A DNA stretch of 64,000 bases from assembly GCA_964346545.1 (NCBI GenBank), contig CAYFVR010000001.1, positions 14,049 through 78,048 on the forward strand. The letters are read 5' to 3'. Made by a program: the position numbers and the translations under genes. The notes beneath the pieces were generated by a model, which ran no database searches, was not told where the DNA came from, and worked only from the letters and a program-made list of their open reading frames with translations. The stretch comes from CAYFVR01 sp964346545. GTDB lineage: Bacteria > Desulfobacterota > Desulfobacteria > Desulfobacterales > Desulfococcaceae. Each line of letters begins with the position of its first letter. Position 1 is the first letter of the stretch. Shown here piece after piece: positions 53,169-63,361 of the stretch.

Positions 53169-54298
53169 TACGGTCGCCCCCCGAAAACATTTTTCTCCCA
53201 CAAATCGCTGAGGGAATACCGCGCCAACCATTCCGCCAGCGCCGCCTCGTCCAGTCGCCGAAAGACCGAGCCGGGCGGATGTTGGCGGCGCTCGACGATC
53301 AGCACCTGATCGGCGGAAAATTCATCGATCAGCCGGCAAGACTGGGTCGCCAGAATCACCTGGGAGGCGCTCGCCGCCGCCTTGACCATGCCGGCCAACT
53401 CCGAAAGGGCGGCCGGATGAAGTCCCAGCTCGGGTTCGTCCACGACGATGATCTTTGGGCGGGAATCCGGCGGCTGCATGAAGAGAGCCGCCAGGGCGAC
53501 GAATCGCAGCGATCCGTCGGACAACTGATGCGGGCCGAACAAAAAGTCGGAACCCCTTTCCCGCCAATTCAGCCGGACGTATTTTTCGTTTTCGCTCAAG
53601 GGCTCCAGATCGAAATCTTCAAATTGCGGAATCACCTGCCGAACGTGACGCACGATCCGGTCGTAATATCGTTTTCCCCGGCTCCGAAGCCGCATTCCCC
53701 GCAAAAAGGCGGCCAGATTGCCCCCGTCTCCCCGCAAAATTTTGGCGTCGTCTTTGTAAACCTGCCCTCGAATTCCCGCCGTTGCCGAGGTGTCGTGAAA
53801 TTGAAACACCCGGAATCCAGAAATCATGGAATAGACGACCCGGCCATGCGAATCCCCCGCATCCGCGATCATTTTTAATTGAGATTCGCGGCTCCCACCC
53901 CCAAGTTGGCGACCTCGCGGCTCCTTCATTTCCTTGGCTTGGTGTTGGGTTTTTTCGTCGCGGATAAAAAGGTTTCCCGTGGCATTCCTCTCCAGGACAA
54001 ACTCGTACTCATTCTCGGAGCGTGCCCCTTGAAATTCCAGCCGGGCCCGCATTTCGGTGGTGGTCTTCCCCCCGAAATACAGCAATGCGTCGGCGAATCC
54101 CTGGTCCGCGACATGCCGCTGCAACCCGCCGCCCATCATGGCATTCAGCAATTTGAAAAAAGAAACCAAATTGCTTTTTCCCGCGCCATTGGCGCCGAGC
54201 ATTACCGTAATCGGTTGGAACTCAATAATTTGACCTTCGGAGTCGATGGACTTGAATCCCTTGATTTCCATCCGCTTTAATTGAATTCGGTCGTCCAT
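53168..54298 (-). CDS. AAA/ABC-type ATPase paired with DUF4276
   Basis: A 376-residue SMC/RecF-like ATPase (AAA_21/AAA_15 type). Walker A is GANGAGKSNLVSF (Lys41), the signature-like motif LSDGSLRFVAL, Walker B KIIVVDEPELGLHP, and ILATQSCRLIDEF follows as the H-loop-like segment. The start MDDRIQLKRMEIKGFKSIDS is the family's. It is upstream of and coupled to DUF4276. GC is a little lower than in neighbouring genes. Related two-gene OLD-like systems act in phage defence; here that is inferred. Confidence 0.85.
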   Translation of the reverse strand: MDDRIQLKRMEIKGFKSIDSEGQIIEFQPITVMLGANGAGKSNLVSFFKLLNAMMGGGLQRHVADQGFADALLYFGGKTTTEMRARLEFQGARSENEYEFVLERNATGNLFIRDEKTQHQAKEMKEPRGRQLGGGSRESQLKMIADAGDSHGRVVYSMISGFRVFQFHDTSATAGIRGQVYKDDAKILRGDGGNLAAFLRGMRLRSRGKRYYDRIVRHVRQVIPQFEDFDLEPLSENEKYVRLNWRERGSDFLFGPHQLSDGSLRFVALAALFMQPPDSRPKIIVVDEPELGLHPAALSELAGMVKAAASASQVILATQSCRLIDEFSADQVLIVERRQHPPGSVFRRLDEAALAEWLARYSLSDLWEKNVFGGRP

Positions 54299-54446
54299 GT
54301 CGTCTCCTGGGGTCAAAGGAATCGAAAGCGCCACTCGAAAACTAACGGGTACACGATTGAACGGCAACCTTCCCAATCGATGCCCGCTTTTTTTAGCGTA
54401 CCAAAAATTGGAAAAGGTTGGAATCCAACCGCGTACCTTTTCAAGA

Positions 54447-55217
54447 TTACTTCTCCAACAACGTCTTCGCCACCTTCTCGCCGGACAGCAGCATCCCGCC
54501 GAAGATGGGGCCCATGCGCGGGCCGCCGAAGGTGGCGTTGGCGGCCATGCCGGCGACGTAGAGGCCGGGGAACACCTCGGTGGTGTTTTCCAGGGTCAGG
54601 GTTTCGGCCCGGTCGCTCCACATCGATTTTTCGCCTTCGATTTTGCCGTTGGGCGTCAGCAGCTCGCCGGGCACTTTTTTGTCCACCACCTTCACGATCT
54701 CGGTGGCGTGGCCCGTGGCGTCGATGATGACATCGGCCCGGACGGTCAGCGGATCGATGTGCAGGCCGGCCATTTCCACGGAAGACCAGTTGAGCACCAA
54801 TCCCATGACCCGGTCGGGACGCATCATCACGTCCTCCACGGTCATGCAGTTGAAGATCTTCAGTCCCGCCTGCATCGCCCCGAAGAGAATCCCGGCGACC
54901 GATTCCACCGAGTCGGCCGTGAAATAATCCTCGCCGTATTCCCGCGTCCGGATTCCGAACACCTCCAGCAGATGAACGGCCGCCTTCTGGACGACGATCT
55001 CGTTGAACATCATCCCGCCGCCCCACATGCCGCCCCCGATGCTCAGCTTCCGCTCGAAGAGCGCAACCTTCTTCCCGGCCTTGGCCAGAAAATAGCCGGC
55101 CACGAGGCCCGAAGGACCGCCGCCCACGATGGCGACGTCCATTTCCAGCATGTCGGTCAGTTTTTCATAGTACCGGTCGATAATCGCCCGCGTGATGGTT
55201 ACTTCATTCAGTTCCAC
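54447..55217 (-). CDS. thi4: Thiazole synthase Thi4, His-type
   Basis: A 256-residue FAD/NAD-dependent Thi4 that builds the thiazole half of thiamin from NAD, glycine and sulfur. It has the dinucleotide motif VAIVGGGPSGLVAGYFLAK and GGPRMGPIFGG. In yeast Thi4 a Cys gives up its sulfur. Here that position (in VEMAGLHIDPLTVRADV) is His, as in methanogen enzymes that use free sulfide and iron and turn over repeatedly. That fits an anaerobe. The GTG at 55217 is behind GGGAGG. thiE is upstream on the same strand. Confidence 0.92.
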   Translation of the reverse strand: MELNEVTITRAIIDRYYEKLTDMLEMDVAIVGGGPSGLVAGYFLAKAGKKVALFERKLSIGGGMWGGGMMFNEIVVQKAAVHLLEVFGIRTREYGEDYFTADSVESVAGILFGAMQAGLKIFNCMTVEDVMMRPDRVMGLVLNWSSVEMAGLHIDPLTVRADVIIDATGHATEIVKVVDKKVPGELLTPNGKIEGEKSMWSDRAETLTLENTTEVFPGLYVAGMAANATFGGPRMGPIFGGMLLSGEKVAKTLLEK

Positions 55218-55464
55218 GGTTCCTCCCTTGTCGAGGTAAAAGTACAAATGGATTCAAAAGAATCGGCAAAAATCCCCGATTCCGATTCGATTGGAAAACG
55301 CCACCCTTTCCTTTGGTTCCGCTTTGCGGTATTTTTGGAGCGACCCAAATCGTCTCGGAGCTGGAAGCGGTTGAAATCGCACAAAAAATGGCGGATTTTT
55401 CCCGTTTCCCTGGGCTCCAATGGATCAATCCGCTTGCAGGCAATTTTTGATCCGCCCAATCGTC

Positions 55465-56100
55465 CTACTCCCCTTCTAATTCCTCCTCCAAAATCCTTCG
55501 AAATTCCCGCACCCGCTCCGGGATGTCCGGCGCGTCGTTGAGCGCCGAGAGGACCGCCGCGTATCGGCAGCCGGCGTCGCGGATATGGCGAATGTTCTCC
55601 AAATCGATGCCGCCGATGGCGACCACCGGGAGGGTTGTTTCCGACATGACCGCCCGCAGCCCCTCCATCCCGATGGTGATCGCGTCCGCCTTGCTGGCGG
55701 TCGGGAACACCGCCCCCACGCCGAGGTAATCCGCCCCGGCCCGCTCCGCCGCCTTCGCCCGTTCCGGCGTCCGCGCCGAAACGCCAAGGATGAAGTGATC
55801 CGGAAGGCGAGCGCGAACCCGTTCCGGCGGCTCGTCCTCCGGCCCGACGTGAACCCCGTGGGCCCCGATTTCCACGGCGATCTCCACCCGGTCGTTGATG
55901 ATCAGGGCGGCCCGGGGACGCCGCCGGACGCGATCGAGGATCTCCCGGGCGACCTCGCGGAAAGGCGCGTCCCCCAAATGTTTGTTCCGGAACTGGAGGA
56001 AACGAAGGCCGCCTTCCAGCAGCTTTTCGGCGGTCGCCACGTCTTCGGCGAACCCGTAAAGCTCCGTCTTTCCAATTTTATCCACATCAAAAGCGTCCAT
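55465..56100 (-). CDS. thiE: Thiamin-phosphate synthase (TenI/ThiE family)
   Basis: A 211-residue TIM-barrel protein that joins thiazole phosphate and HMP pyrophosphate to make thiamin phosphate. It has RFLQFRNKHLGDAPF, LIINDRVEIAVEIGAHGVHV, GADYLGVGAVFPTASKADA and VVAIGGIDLENI. Since the pyrophosphate-binding Lys/Arg pattern is only partly judged, the related TenI aminotautomerase cannot be fully excluded. It lies 247 bases upstream of thi4 on the same strand. Confidence 0.87.
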   Translation of the reverse strand: MDAFDVDKIGKTELYGFAEDVATAEKLLEGGLRFLQFRNKHLGDAPFREVAREILDRVRRRPRAALIINDRVEIAVEIGAHGVHVGPEDEPPERVRARLPDHFILGVSARTPERAKAAERAGADYLGVGAVFPTASKADAITIGMEGLRAVMSETTLPVVAIGGIDLENIRHIRDAGCRYAAVLSALNDAPDIPERVREFRRILEEELEGE

Positions 56101-56488
56101 GAAATCATGCCCTGACCGTTAAAACGGGAAATTTGATTCCTTTTCAAAACGCGAAAATCGAAAAAATTTATTATGGAATTATTCAACCCAAATCTTCCCG
56201 ATTGGGTTTTGTCTATCCCGGCATTCCGAAAGGAGAAGAGGTCGTTTCATATCGAAATTTCGGCCCATTTTCCAGGGAGGATTCATTTCACCCATTTTTT
56301 CCCCGGCTTGCCGCCCCGGCCGAAGGCCAGAGCCATTCCGGTTGAGGAAGAAGCCAATTATCGAGGGTGCGCCGGACGCGATGTTCATCGTGAATGGGGA
56401 AGCGAAAAAGGCGGATGAAAGGAAAAACCCCGGCAAAAGACCCGCAGAGCCGTTTCGATGAATGACGAACCGGCCTTCTAAACGACGA
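56101..56488. other. Gene-free A/T-rich interval
   Basis: About 390 bases, more A/T-rich than its surroundings, between thiE and the tRNA terminator. Short open frames overlap on both strands without family signals. A TPP riboswitch was looked for upstream of thiE and not seen. Confidence 0.5.
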
Positions 56489-56519
56489 AACCCCCCGAGG
56501 ATAAGATCCTCGGGGGGTT
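56489..56519 (-). terminator. Terminator after tRNA-Asn
   Basis: A perfect 14-bp stem (AACCCCCCGAGGAT at 56489-56502 with ATCCTCGGGGGGTT at 56506-56519) and a 3-base loop, followed on the minus strand by a T-rich stretch (TTTCGTCGTTT). It sits about 40 bases beyond the tRNA 3' end. Confidence 0.75.
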
Positions 56520-56555
56520 CGAGAAATGAAAACCGTCGAAATCGACGGAAATGTT

Positions 56556-56631
<76 letters not shown>

Positions 56632-56773
56632 TCGGGGTGTTGCGTGTTTCCGCCAAGCTTTGGCAACCGGCGAAAACGAAGAGCTTTATAAAAAAATCGG
56701 CCGGGCTTGTCAATCATTTTTTTTCGGGGCTCGGAAAAATTTCCGGAACCGAACCGCGGCGGGGCCTCCGTTT

Positions 56774-57217
56774 TCAGCCCACCCGATCGGCGATGCCCTT
56801 TCCGAAGGCGCCGCAGGGGTCGGCGGCCCGGCCGTCGTCGATGATCCGCTCTTTGACGTTGAACGAGCCCATGTCGGCCATGTCCATTTCGAACACGTAC
56901 TGCATGGTTTCGTGAATCAGCTTGGCCGCGTCGCCCAGGTGGGTGTAGGAGCCGAAGGCCCCGCCGACCTTGCCCTTGAGCCCGGTCGCCTTGGCGACGA
57001 AGAGGAATTTTTTCATCTCTTCGGTCATGTCCCGGAAATAGGTGGGACAGCCGAAAATGTAGCCGTCAAACCCCTTCAGATCGTCCGGCCCCTTGATCTC
57101 CTCGATGGATTTGGCGACCGCGCCGGCGCCCCCTTGCCGAACGCCTTCGGCAATCAGCTCGGCCATCTTCCGGGTTCTGCCGGTTTTGCTGTCGTAGGCA
57201 ACGAGAATCTCCGCCAT
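56774..57217 (-). CDS. Flavodoxin-fold NAD(P)H quinone oxidoreductase/flavodoxin
   Basis: A 147-residue flavodoxin-like protein with the FMN phosphate loop SKTGRTRKMAELI at residues 10-22 and YIFGCPTYFRDMTEEMK and GAFGSYTHLGDAAK, which fit the short flavodoxin/WrbA-like group. It binds FMN and transfers electrons in the cytoplasm. GGGAGGAGGAAAG precedes the ATG. It is downstream of the sdhAB genes but separated by a repeat and a terminator. Confidence 0.85.
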   Translation of the reverse strand: MAEILVAYDSKTGRTRKMAELIAEGVRQGGAGAVAKSIEEIKGPDDLKGFDGYIFGCPTYFRDMTEEMKKFLFVAKATGLKGKVGGAFGSYTHLGDAAKLIHETMQYVFEMDMADMGSFNVKERIIDDGRAADPCGAFGKGIADRVG

Positions 57218-57253
57218 CGCTACTTTCCTCCTCCCGCTGATTCAGGTTGTGGG

Positions 57254-57363
57254 TAAACCGCGATGCCGTTCACTTTGAATGTTTAAATGGACAATCGCGC
57301 CAGATTGCCCGGGGGCGTGCGCGATACGTCCCCACCCTTTTCTCGCGCAATGAACGGTATCCG
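57254..57363 (+). repeat. Dispersed intergenic repeat, copy E
   Basis: Opens TAAACCGCGATGCCGTTCAC, then AATGGACAATCGCGCCAGAT, core GGGCGTGCGCGATACGTCC (two changes from consensus), and ends GCGCAATGAACGGTATCCGG. CCGTTCA (57266-57272) and TGAACGG (57351-57357) form terminal inverted repeats. It lies between sdhB and the flavodoxin gene. Confidence 0.8.
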
Positions 57364-57395
57364 GAAAAACGCCCGCCGGAAAGCGCCCGGCGGGC
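57363..57395 (-). terminator. Rho-independent terminator after sdhB
   Basis: On the minus strand a 9-bp GC stem (GCCCGCCGG / CCGGCGGGC, 57371-57379 with 57387-57395) is followed by GTTTTTCC, just after the sdhB stop. It ends the sdhAB transcript. Confidence 0.8.
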
Positions 57396-57407
57396 GGGCA
57401 CGGGCGC

Positions 57408-58133
57408 TTATCCCCGTCCCTCTTCTTCCTTGAACTTGGTGATGCGGCGCTTGGTCTGGTTGATCAGCTTGGTCAGCTTGATGCCGCGGGGACAGGCTTT
57501 GGTGCATTCAAAATGGCTCTGACAGGGCCACACCCCGTCCGGTGCGTCCAGGGCCGGCAGCCGCTCCTCCCAGCCTTTGTCCCGGCTGTCGTCGTTGAAA
57601 CGAACGGCTTGGCCGATGGCGGCGGGCCCCAGAAACCGGGGATTTTCCTCGGGAATGGGGCAGGCCGAAAAGCAGGCGGCGCAGAGAATGCAGTTGGTGG
57701 GTTCGTCGAACGCCTTTCGCTCTTCCTGGGATTGCACCCGTTCCTTTTCCGCCACCGGCTCCTCGTTGATGAGAAAGGGGTTGACCGAGCGGTATTTTTC
57801 GAAAAACGGCCCCTGGTCCACGATCAGGTCCCGCTGCACGGAAAAATAGCGAAGCGGCTCCACCGTCACCGTGTCGCCGTCGTTTTCCGCCACGTCGCGA
57901 ACCAGGGTTTTGCAGGCCAGCCGATCCTTGCCGTTGATGCGCATGGCGTCCGAACCGCACACGCCGTGGGCGCAGCTCTTCCGAAGCCCCAGGCTGCCGT
58001 CCTGATGGCGTTTCACCTGCATCAGGGCGTCCAGCAGACGGTCCCTGGGTTCCACCGTCACCGGATATTCCTGAAAATGGGGCGCCTCGTCGGTTTCCGG
58101 GTTGAACCGCTGTATATTCAAAACGATCTTCAT
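57408..58133 (-). CDS. sdhB: Succinate dehydrogenase/fumarate reductase iron-sulfur subunit
   Basis: A 241-residue protein with the [2Fe-2S] ligands (SCAHGVCGSDAMRINGKDRL AC in two parts) and the C-terminal clusters (NCILCAACFSACPI and CQSHFECTKACPRGI). It passes electrons between the flavoprotein and the membrane cytochrome b. It follows sdhA closely and has AAGGAGTGATGA before its ATG. The direction of the reaction (succinate oxidation or fumarate reduction) cannot be told. Confidence 0.95.
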   Translation of the reverse strand: MKIVLNIQRFNPETDEAPHFQEYPVTVEPRDRLLDALMQVKRHQDGSLGLRKSCAHGVCGSDAMRINGKDRLACKTLVRDVAENDGDTVTVEPLRYFSVQRDLIVDQGPFFEKYRSVNPFLINEEPVAEKERVQSQEERKAFDEPTNCILCAACFSACPIPEENPRFLGPAAIGQAVRFNDDSRDKGWEERLPALDAPDGVWPCQSHFECTKACPRGIKLTKLINQTKRRITKFKEEEGRG

Positions 58134-58234
58134 TCATCACTCCTTGCGTATGGAATCCGGGAGCGGCGAATTCGGTTGTCCGAATTCGGGGCGGGATCGG
58201 CGTCCCGCCGCCCCGCCCGTTCCGGCATCCCGGC

Positions 58235-59809
<1,575 letters not shown>

Positions 59810-60201
59810 ACTGGTCTCCTTTCCGGGAATCCGGTGGGACGCCGGCCCGTTCGAGCGATCTCGGCGACCGGAACGAATCCTGGAAAACGGCGGATGCGCC
59901 GAAGGGAACCGGAGGAACGGGCGGGGAGTTGGGCGCGCCCGGGAACCACCGGAGGGATTTCACGTCCGTTCCGCAAGCTCCCGCCGAAATGCGCTAAACG
60001 ATCCGGAAATGGCCGGCGCCGGGACGGACGAAGTCCGACCGCCGCCGGATACGGGAGTTTGAAACGTATCTTACGGATTGTACCCTCGATCGCGGGGATT
60101 CGCAAGGGAAATCACGGTATGCAATCCGCCCGGCTTCCCGGGACGACGCGCCTCCCCGCGGGGTTCCCGCTTCTTCGTGAAAACCGATAAGGGATGGGCG
60201 A
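59810..60201. other. Divergent intergenic region sdhA / prsK
   Basis: About 390 bases. No membrane-subunit (sdhC) gene is present, nor any other convincing gene. It holds the probable sdhA promoter at 60077-60105. Confidence 0.7.
60077..60105 (-). promoter_or_regulatory. Promoter of sdhAB
   Basis: On the minus strand TTGCGA (60100-60105), a 17-base spacer and TACAAT (60077-60082). The leader to the sdhA TTG would be about 260 nucleotides, unusually long. Confidence 0.5.
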
Positions 60202-62289
60202 ATGACGACCCTTTACCTCGTCGCCGGCCCGCTGGCGCTGGCCGGCCTTTCCGTCTGCTTCCTGCGCCGCGCCGAAGCGGCCTTTTCGCTGATGCTGCTT
60301 CGGATTCTGGCGGCCCTGCCCCTGTTGGCCGGAACCTACCTGTACGCCGCCACCCACCCGACCCGGGAACCGCTGGCCGGTCTCATCCTGATGGAGCTGG
60401 TCTTCGCCCTGATGTGGGTTCATTTCGGCATCTGGGTTCGGATTCTCTCTCGGGGCAAGGGAAGCCTCCCGCCGGACCTCCGGCTGCCTCTGGCGGAGGT
60501 GATCCTGGAAGTCGGCGTTCTGGCCATGGGATGGATGTGGCCGGAACGGATTCCGGTGGTCCCGACCGCGGAAGGGCCGATCCGCTTTCCGGAAGACCCC
60601 GTCTTTCTCCTTTCCAGCCTGACGGCGCTGGTTTCGGTCTTGGCCGCGGCCCTTTGCATGGAAGTTTTCTGGCGCCGCCTTTCCCCCAAGCAGCGATGGG
60701 AGCACAAGGGGCTGGTGGTCGGCGCGTTTCTGGTCAGCGCGCTGTACACCTGGATCGTCTCCCACCGGCTGACCTATCACTGGATGAACGCCGATCATCT
60801 CCGGCTCATCGGCAGCCTGCTGCTGCTGGCCTGGGTGCTGATGGGCTACGCGGTGATACGGCACCGGCTGCTCAACCGCCGCCTGTTCGTTTCCCGAAAG
60901 GTGGTCTACGCCTCCGTGGCGCCCCTGGCCTTCGGCATTTACCTGATGGTGCTGGGCCTCATCGCCTTTTTCATCCGCCGGTTCGGCCTGCCCTTCTCTT
61001 TTGTTCTTCAATGGTTTCTGGTGGCCGGCGGCGCGGTATTTTTGCTGATGATGGCGGTTTCCGGCAAGATTCGCCACGCCGTCAAATATTTCGTCAGCAC
61101 CCATTTTTACAACAACAAGTACGAGTACCGGGACGAATGGCTGGCCTTTTCCCGCCGCTTGCAGGACGCCCGAACCGAAAGCGAAGTGGTGGACGCCTTT
61201 CACCGGATTCTCTCCCGGAGCCTGTTCACCAACGCCATCGCCATCTGGACCGGCGATCCCCGCCAGGGCTACCGAATGGCCCTGCGCCGGGGCATCCGCG
61301 TGAAGACTCCCGAGGCGCTGGCGTTGCCGTCGGACCATCCGCTGATCGCCCGCCTCGGCCAAAACCGGTATCTCCACTTCGGCCAGGGCCGGGCGGAAGG
61401 AAGCGAAACGGACGAAACGCCGCTCCCCGCCCCGCTTTCGGAAACCGGGCTCGTGCTCTTCGCGCCCTTTTCGGTGGGGGAAGAGCTGGTGGGCCTCGTC
61501 GGCGTCGGCCCGGAATTCACCGGCGGCCGCTACGGCCCGGATGATTTCGACCTGCTGGAGGCGCTGGGCACCCAGGCGGCCTCGGCGCTGATGTCGGCCC
61601 GCTCCGCCCAGGCTCTGGCGGAAGCCCGGCGGCAGGAAGCCTGGGACGCGATGTCGGCCTTCATCCTCCACGACGTGAAAAACGCCGCCAGCATGTTGTC
61701 GCTGATCCGCCAGAACGCGCCCCGCCACATGGACGACCCGGAATTCCAGACCGACCTGCTGGAATCCATCGACCACGCCCTGGCCCGGATGGACAAGGTC
61801 CGCAATCGGCTGGACGCGCTGAAACAGGAAGTGGCCCCCGACTGGAAAACCCTGGATATGGAGCGATGGCTTTCCGCGGAATGCGCCCGGCTGAAGCGGC
61901 GGCTTCAGGGCATGAGCATCCAGGTGAATTGTCCGGAAGGATGGGAACTCCGCACCGACTCGGACATCCTGAGCACCATTTTGGAAAACCTGATGCTCAA
62001 CGCCATGGAGGCGGGGGCGACGCGCGCCCGGGTCGCCGTCGAAAATTTTGACGGTTCGGGGCCGGTCCTTTCCGTCGCGGACAACGGCCCCGGCATCCCC
62101 GAGGAACTGCTTCCCGACGGCCTCTTCGAACCGTTCCGCACCACCAAATCCACCGGAACGGGGGTGGGATTGTGGCAGGCGCACCGGCTGGCGGCGGCGC
62201 TGGGAGGGGAATTATTGGTCGCAAACGGGGAGGAAGGCGGGGCCATTTTCACGCTGGAGTTTTCCATGGGCAATCTTTCCATCGCCTAA
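60202..62289 (+). CDS. prsK: PEP-CTERM system sensor histidine kinase PrsK
   Basis: A 695-residue inner-membrane histidine kinase. The first 290 residues hold about eight membrane spans, followed by the PrsK-typical STHFYNNKYEYRDEWLAFSR, a GAF domain (about 320-465), the phospho-acceptor H490 in FILHDVKNAASML, and an HATPase with ENLMLNAMEAGA (N-box), DNGPGIPEE (G1) and STGTGVGLW (G2). PrsK partners PrsR, a sigma-54 activator, in organisms with the exosortase/PEP-CTERM system. A prsR-like gene ends the window and a PEP-CTERM gene with a sigma-54 promoter lies between. AAGGGA precedes the ATG. Confidence 0.92.
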   Translation: MTTLYLVAGPLALAGLSVCFLRRAEAAFSLMLLRILAALPLLAGTYLYAATHPTREPLAGLILMELVFALMWVHFGIWVRILSRGKGSLPPDLRLPLAEVILEVGVLAMGWMWPERIPVVPTAEGPIRFPEDPVFLLSSLTALVSVLAAALCMEVFWRRLSPKQRWEHKGLVVGAFLVSALYTWIVSHRLTYHWMNADHLRLIGSLLLLAWVLMGYAVIRHRLLNRRLFVSRKVVYASVAPLAFGIYLMVLGLIAFFIRRFGLPFSFVLQWFLVAGGAVFLLMMAVSGKIRHAVKYFVSTHFYNNKYEYRDEWLAFSRRLQDARTESEVVDAFHRILSRSLFTNAIAIWTGDPRQGYRMALRRGIRVKTPEALALPSDHPLIARLGQNRYLHFGQGRAEGSETDETPLPAPLSETGLVLFAPFSVGEELVGLVGVGPEFTGGRYGPDDFDLLEALGTQAASALMSARSAQALAEARRQEAWDAMSAFILHDVKNAASMLSLIRQNAPRHMDDPEFQTDLLESIDHALARMDKVRNRLDALKQEVAPDWKTLDMERWLSAECARLKRRLQGMSIQVNCPEGWELRTDSDILSTILENLMLNAMEAGATRARVAVENFDGSGPVLSVADNGPGIPEELLPDGLFEPFRTTKSTGTGVGLWQAHRLAAALGGELLVANGEEGGAIFTLEFSMGNLSIA

Positions 62290-62381
62290 TCGCTCTTTCC
62301 CAGTCGGTTTGTTTTACACTCAAATGTCTCCGCCGGAACAGGGTCGATACAACATATTGAAATATATGTTTTTATTCAGTT

Positions 62382-62397
62382 TGGCACCATGCTTGCT
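62382..62397 (+). promoter_or_regulatory. Sigma-54 (-24/-12) promoter of the PEP-CTERM gene
   Basis: TGGCAC at 62382-62387, five bases, TTGCT at 62393-62397: an excellent match to the sigma-54 consensus TGGCAC-N5-TTGCW. It is about 40 bases upstream of the PEP-CTERM start. The inverted repeat AACATAT (62351-62357) / ATATGTT (62364-62370) lies just before it and may be a bent or regulatory site. Confidence 0.85.
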
Positions 62398-62437
62398 TAT
62401 GAGTAGGTTAGCGTTTACCTTTTATCTGGAGGAAATC

Positions 62438-63049
62438 ATGAAAAAGTATTCCTTTTTAATCGTTGCACTGGCGGCTTTCCTGACTCTGGGCATGGGTTCC
62501 GCGTCCGCGACCCAAATCATCTTTGACTACGACGATATCGGCGGCAATTCCTACGTGGTCGAAAATATCCTCGGCGATGTCGATATGACGATTTATGCCT
62601 ACAACAATGGTCCCCTTACCTGGGACCAAACGGACAATGGCATCGGAATCGGCGACGATGAAGTCAGCGGAGGATATATTGACGGAGTTCAATGGAATCT
62701 GGAGCGGCTCCGTTTCCAGTTTTCCGAGACCGTCTACATTGAGGAATTCTACATTGTCGATCTTTTTCCTCAGGAAAAGACTGGAGAAACAGGTCGCTAC
62801 GTAACCAAGGTGAATGGCGTGAATGCACCAACCATGGAATTTGGGCCGGGCAATAACAGTGGGGACTTCACCTTGGCCTTGGGCATGAATCTGGATAGCA
62901 TCACCTTCTTCGCCGACGAGGAAGCCTTCAAAGATTTCGCCGTGGCCGGTTTCGAAGGCGCTCCCGTCCCCGAGCCCGGCACCATCGCGCTGCTGGGTCT
63001 GGGTTTGGTGGGTCTGGCCGCCTATCGCCGGAAGAGTCAGATGAAGTAG
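62438..63049 (+). CDS. PEP-CTERM sorting-domain protein
   Basis: A 203-residue exported protein. It has a Sec signal (cleavage near GSASA), a Ser/Gly- and Asp-rich beta-type body, and a C-terminal PEP-CTERM segment: VPEPGTIALLGLGLVGLAA followed by YRRK. That tag is recognised by exosortase. The ATG is behind GGAGG, and the sigma-54 promoter puts it under PrsR control. Base composition is more A/T-rich than in the flanking genes. No exosortase gene lies in the window. Confidence 0.92.
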   Translation: MKKYSFLIVALAAFLTLGMGSASATQIIFDYDDIGGNSYVVENILGDVDMTIYAYNNGPLTWDQTDNGIGIGDDEVSGGYIDGVQWNLERLRFQFSETVYIEEFYIVDLFPQEKTGETGRYVTKVNGVNAPTMEFGPGNNSGDFTLALGMNLDSITFFADEEAFKDFAVAGFEGAPVPEPGTIALLGLGLVGLAAYRRKSQMK

Positions 63050-63078
63050 TCCGATTCCGAGTTTTTCCCTGCAAAACG

Positions 63079-63124
63079 AACGCCCCGCCCCGAGTTCTCT
63101 GGAACCCGGGGCGGGGCGTTTTGA
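63079..63124 (+). terminator. Rho-independent terminator after the PEP-CTERM gene
   Basis: AACGCCCCGCCCCG (63079-63092) pairs perfectly with CGGGGCGGGGCGTT (63107-63120) around a loop that itself contains GTTC/GAAC, followed by a T-rich run. It lies between convergent genes and may also end prsR transcription. Confidence 0.85.
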
Positions 63125-63361
63125 TTTTGGGAATGCCCGTCCCGTCACCCATCCTTTTTCAGCGAGCCTTGAATCCGAGGACAATCAGAGGCGTAAAAAA
63201 ATCCAACCGGATTCCATTTTTTTCTGGCGGTTCCGGTTTGCCCAAAGATTGGAAATATTTGCAATTCACCCCAATTTTTTTCCACCTTCAACTCAAAATC
63301 CGGACCTTGGTTAAGCGTAGTCTATAAACAAAAACCGTTAAGATTTTCGACCATCCGCTCT

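Noticed and set aside
56101..56488. A TPP riboswitch before thiE
   Set aside because: The conserved CTGAGA and ACCTGATC-type segments were not found on the minus strand.
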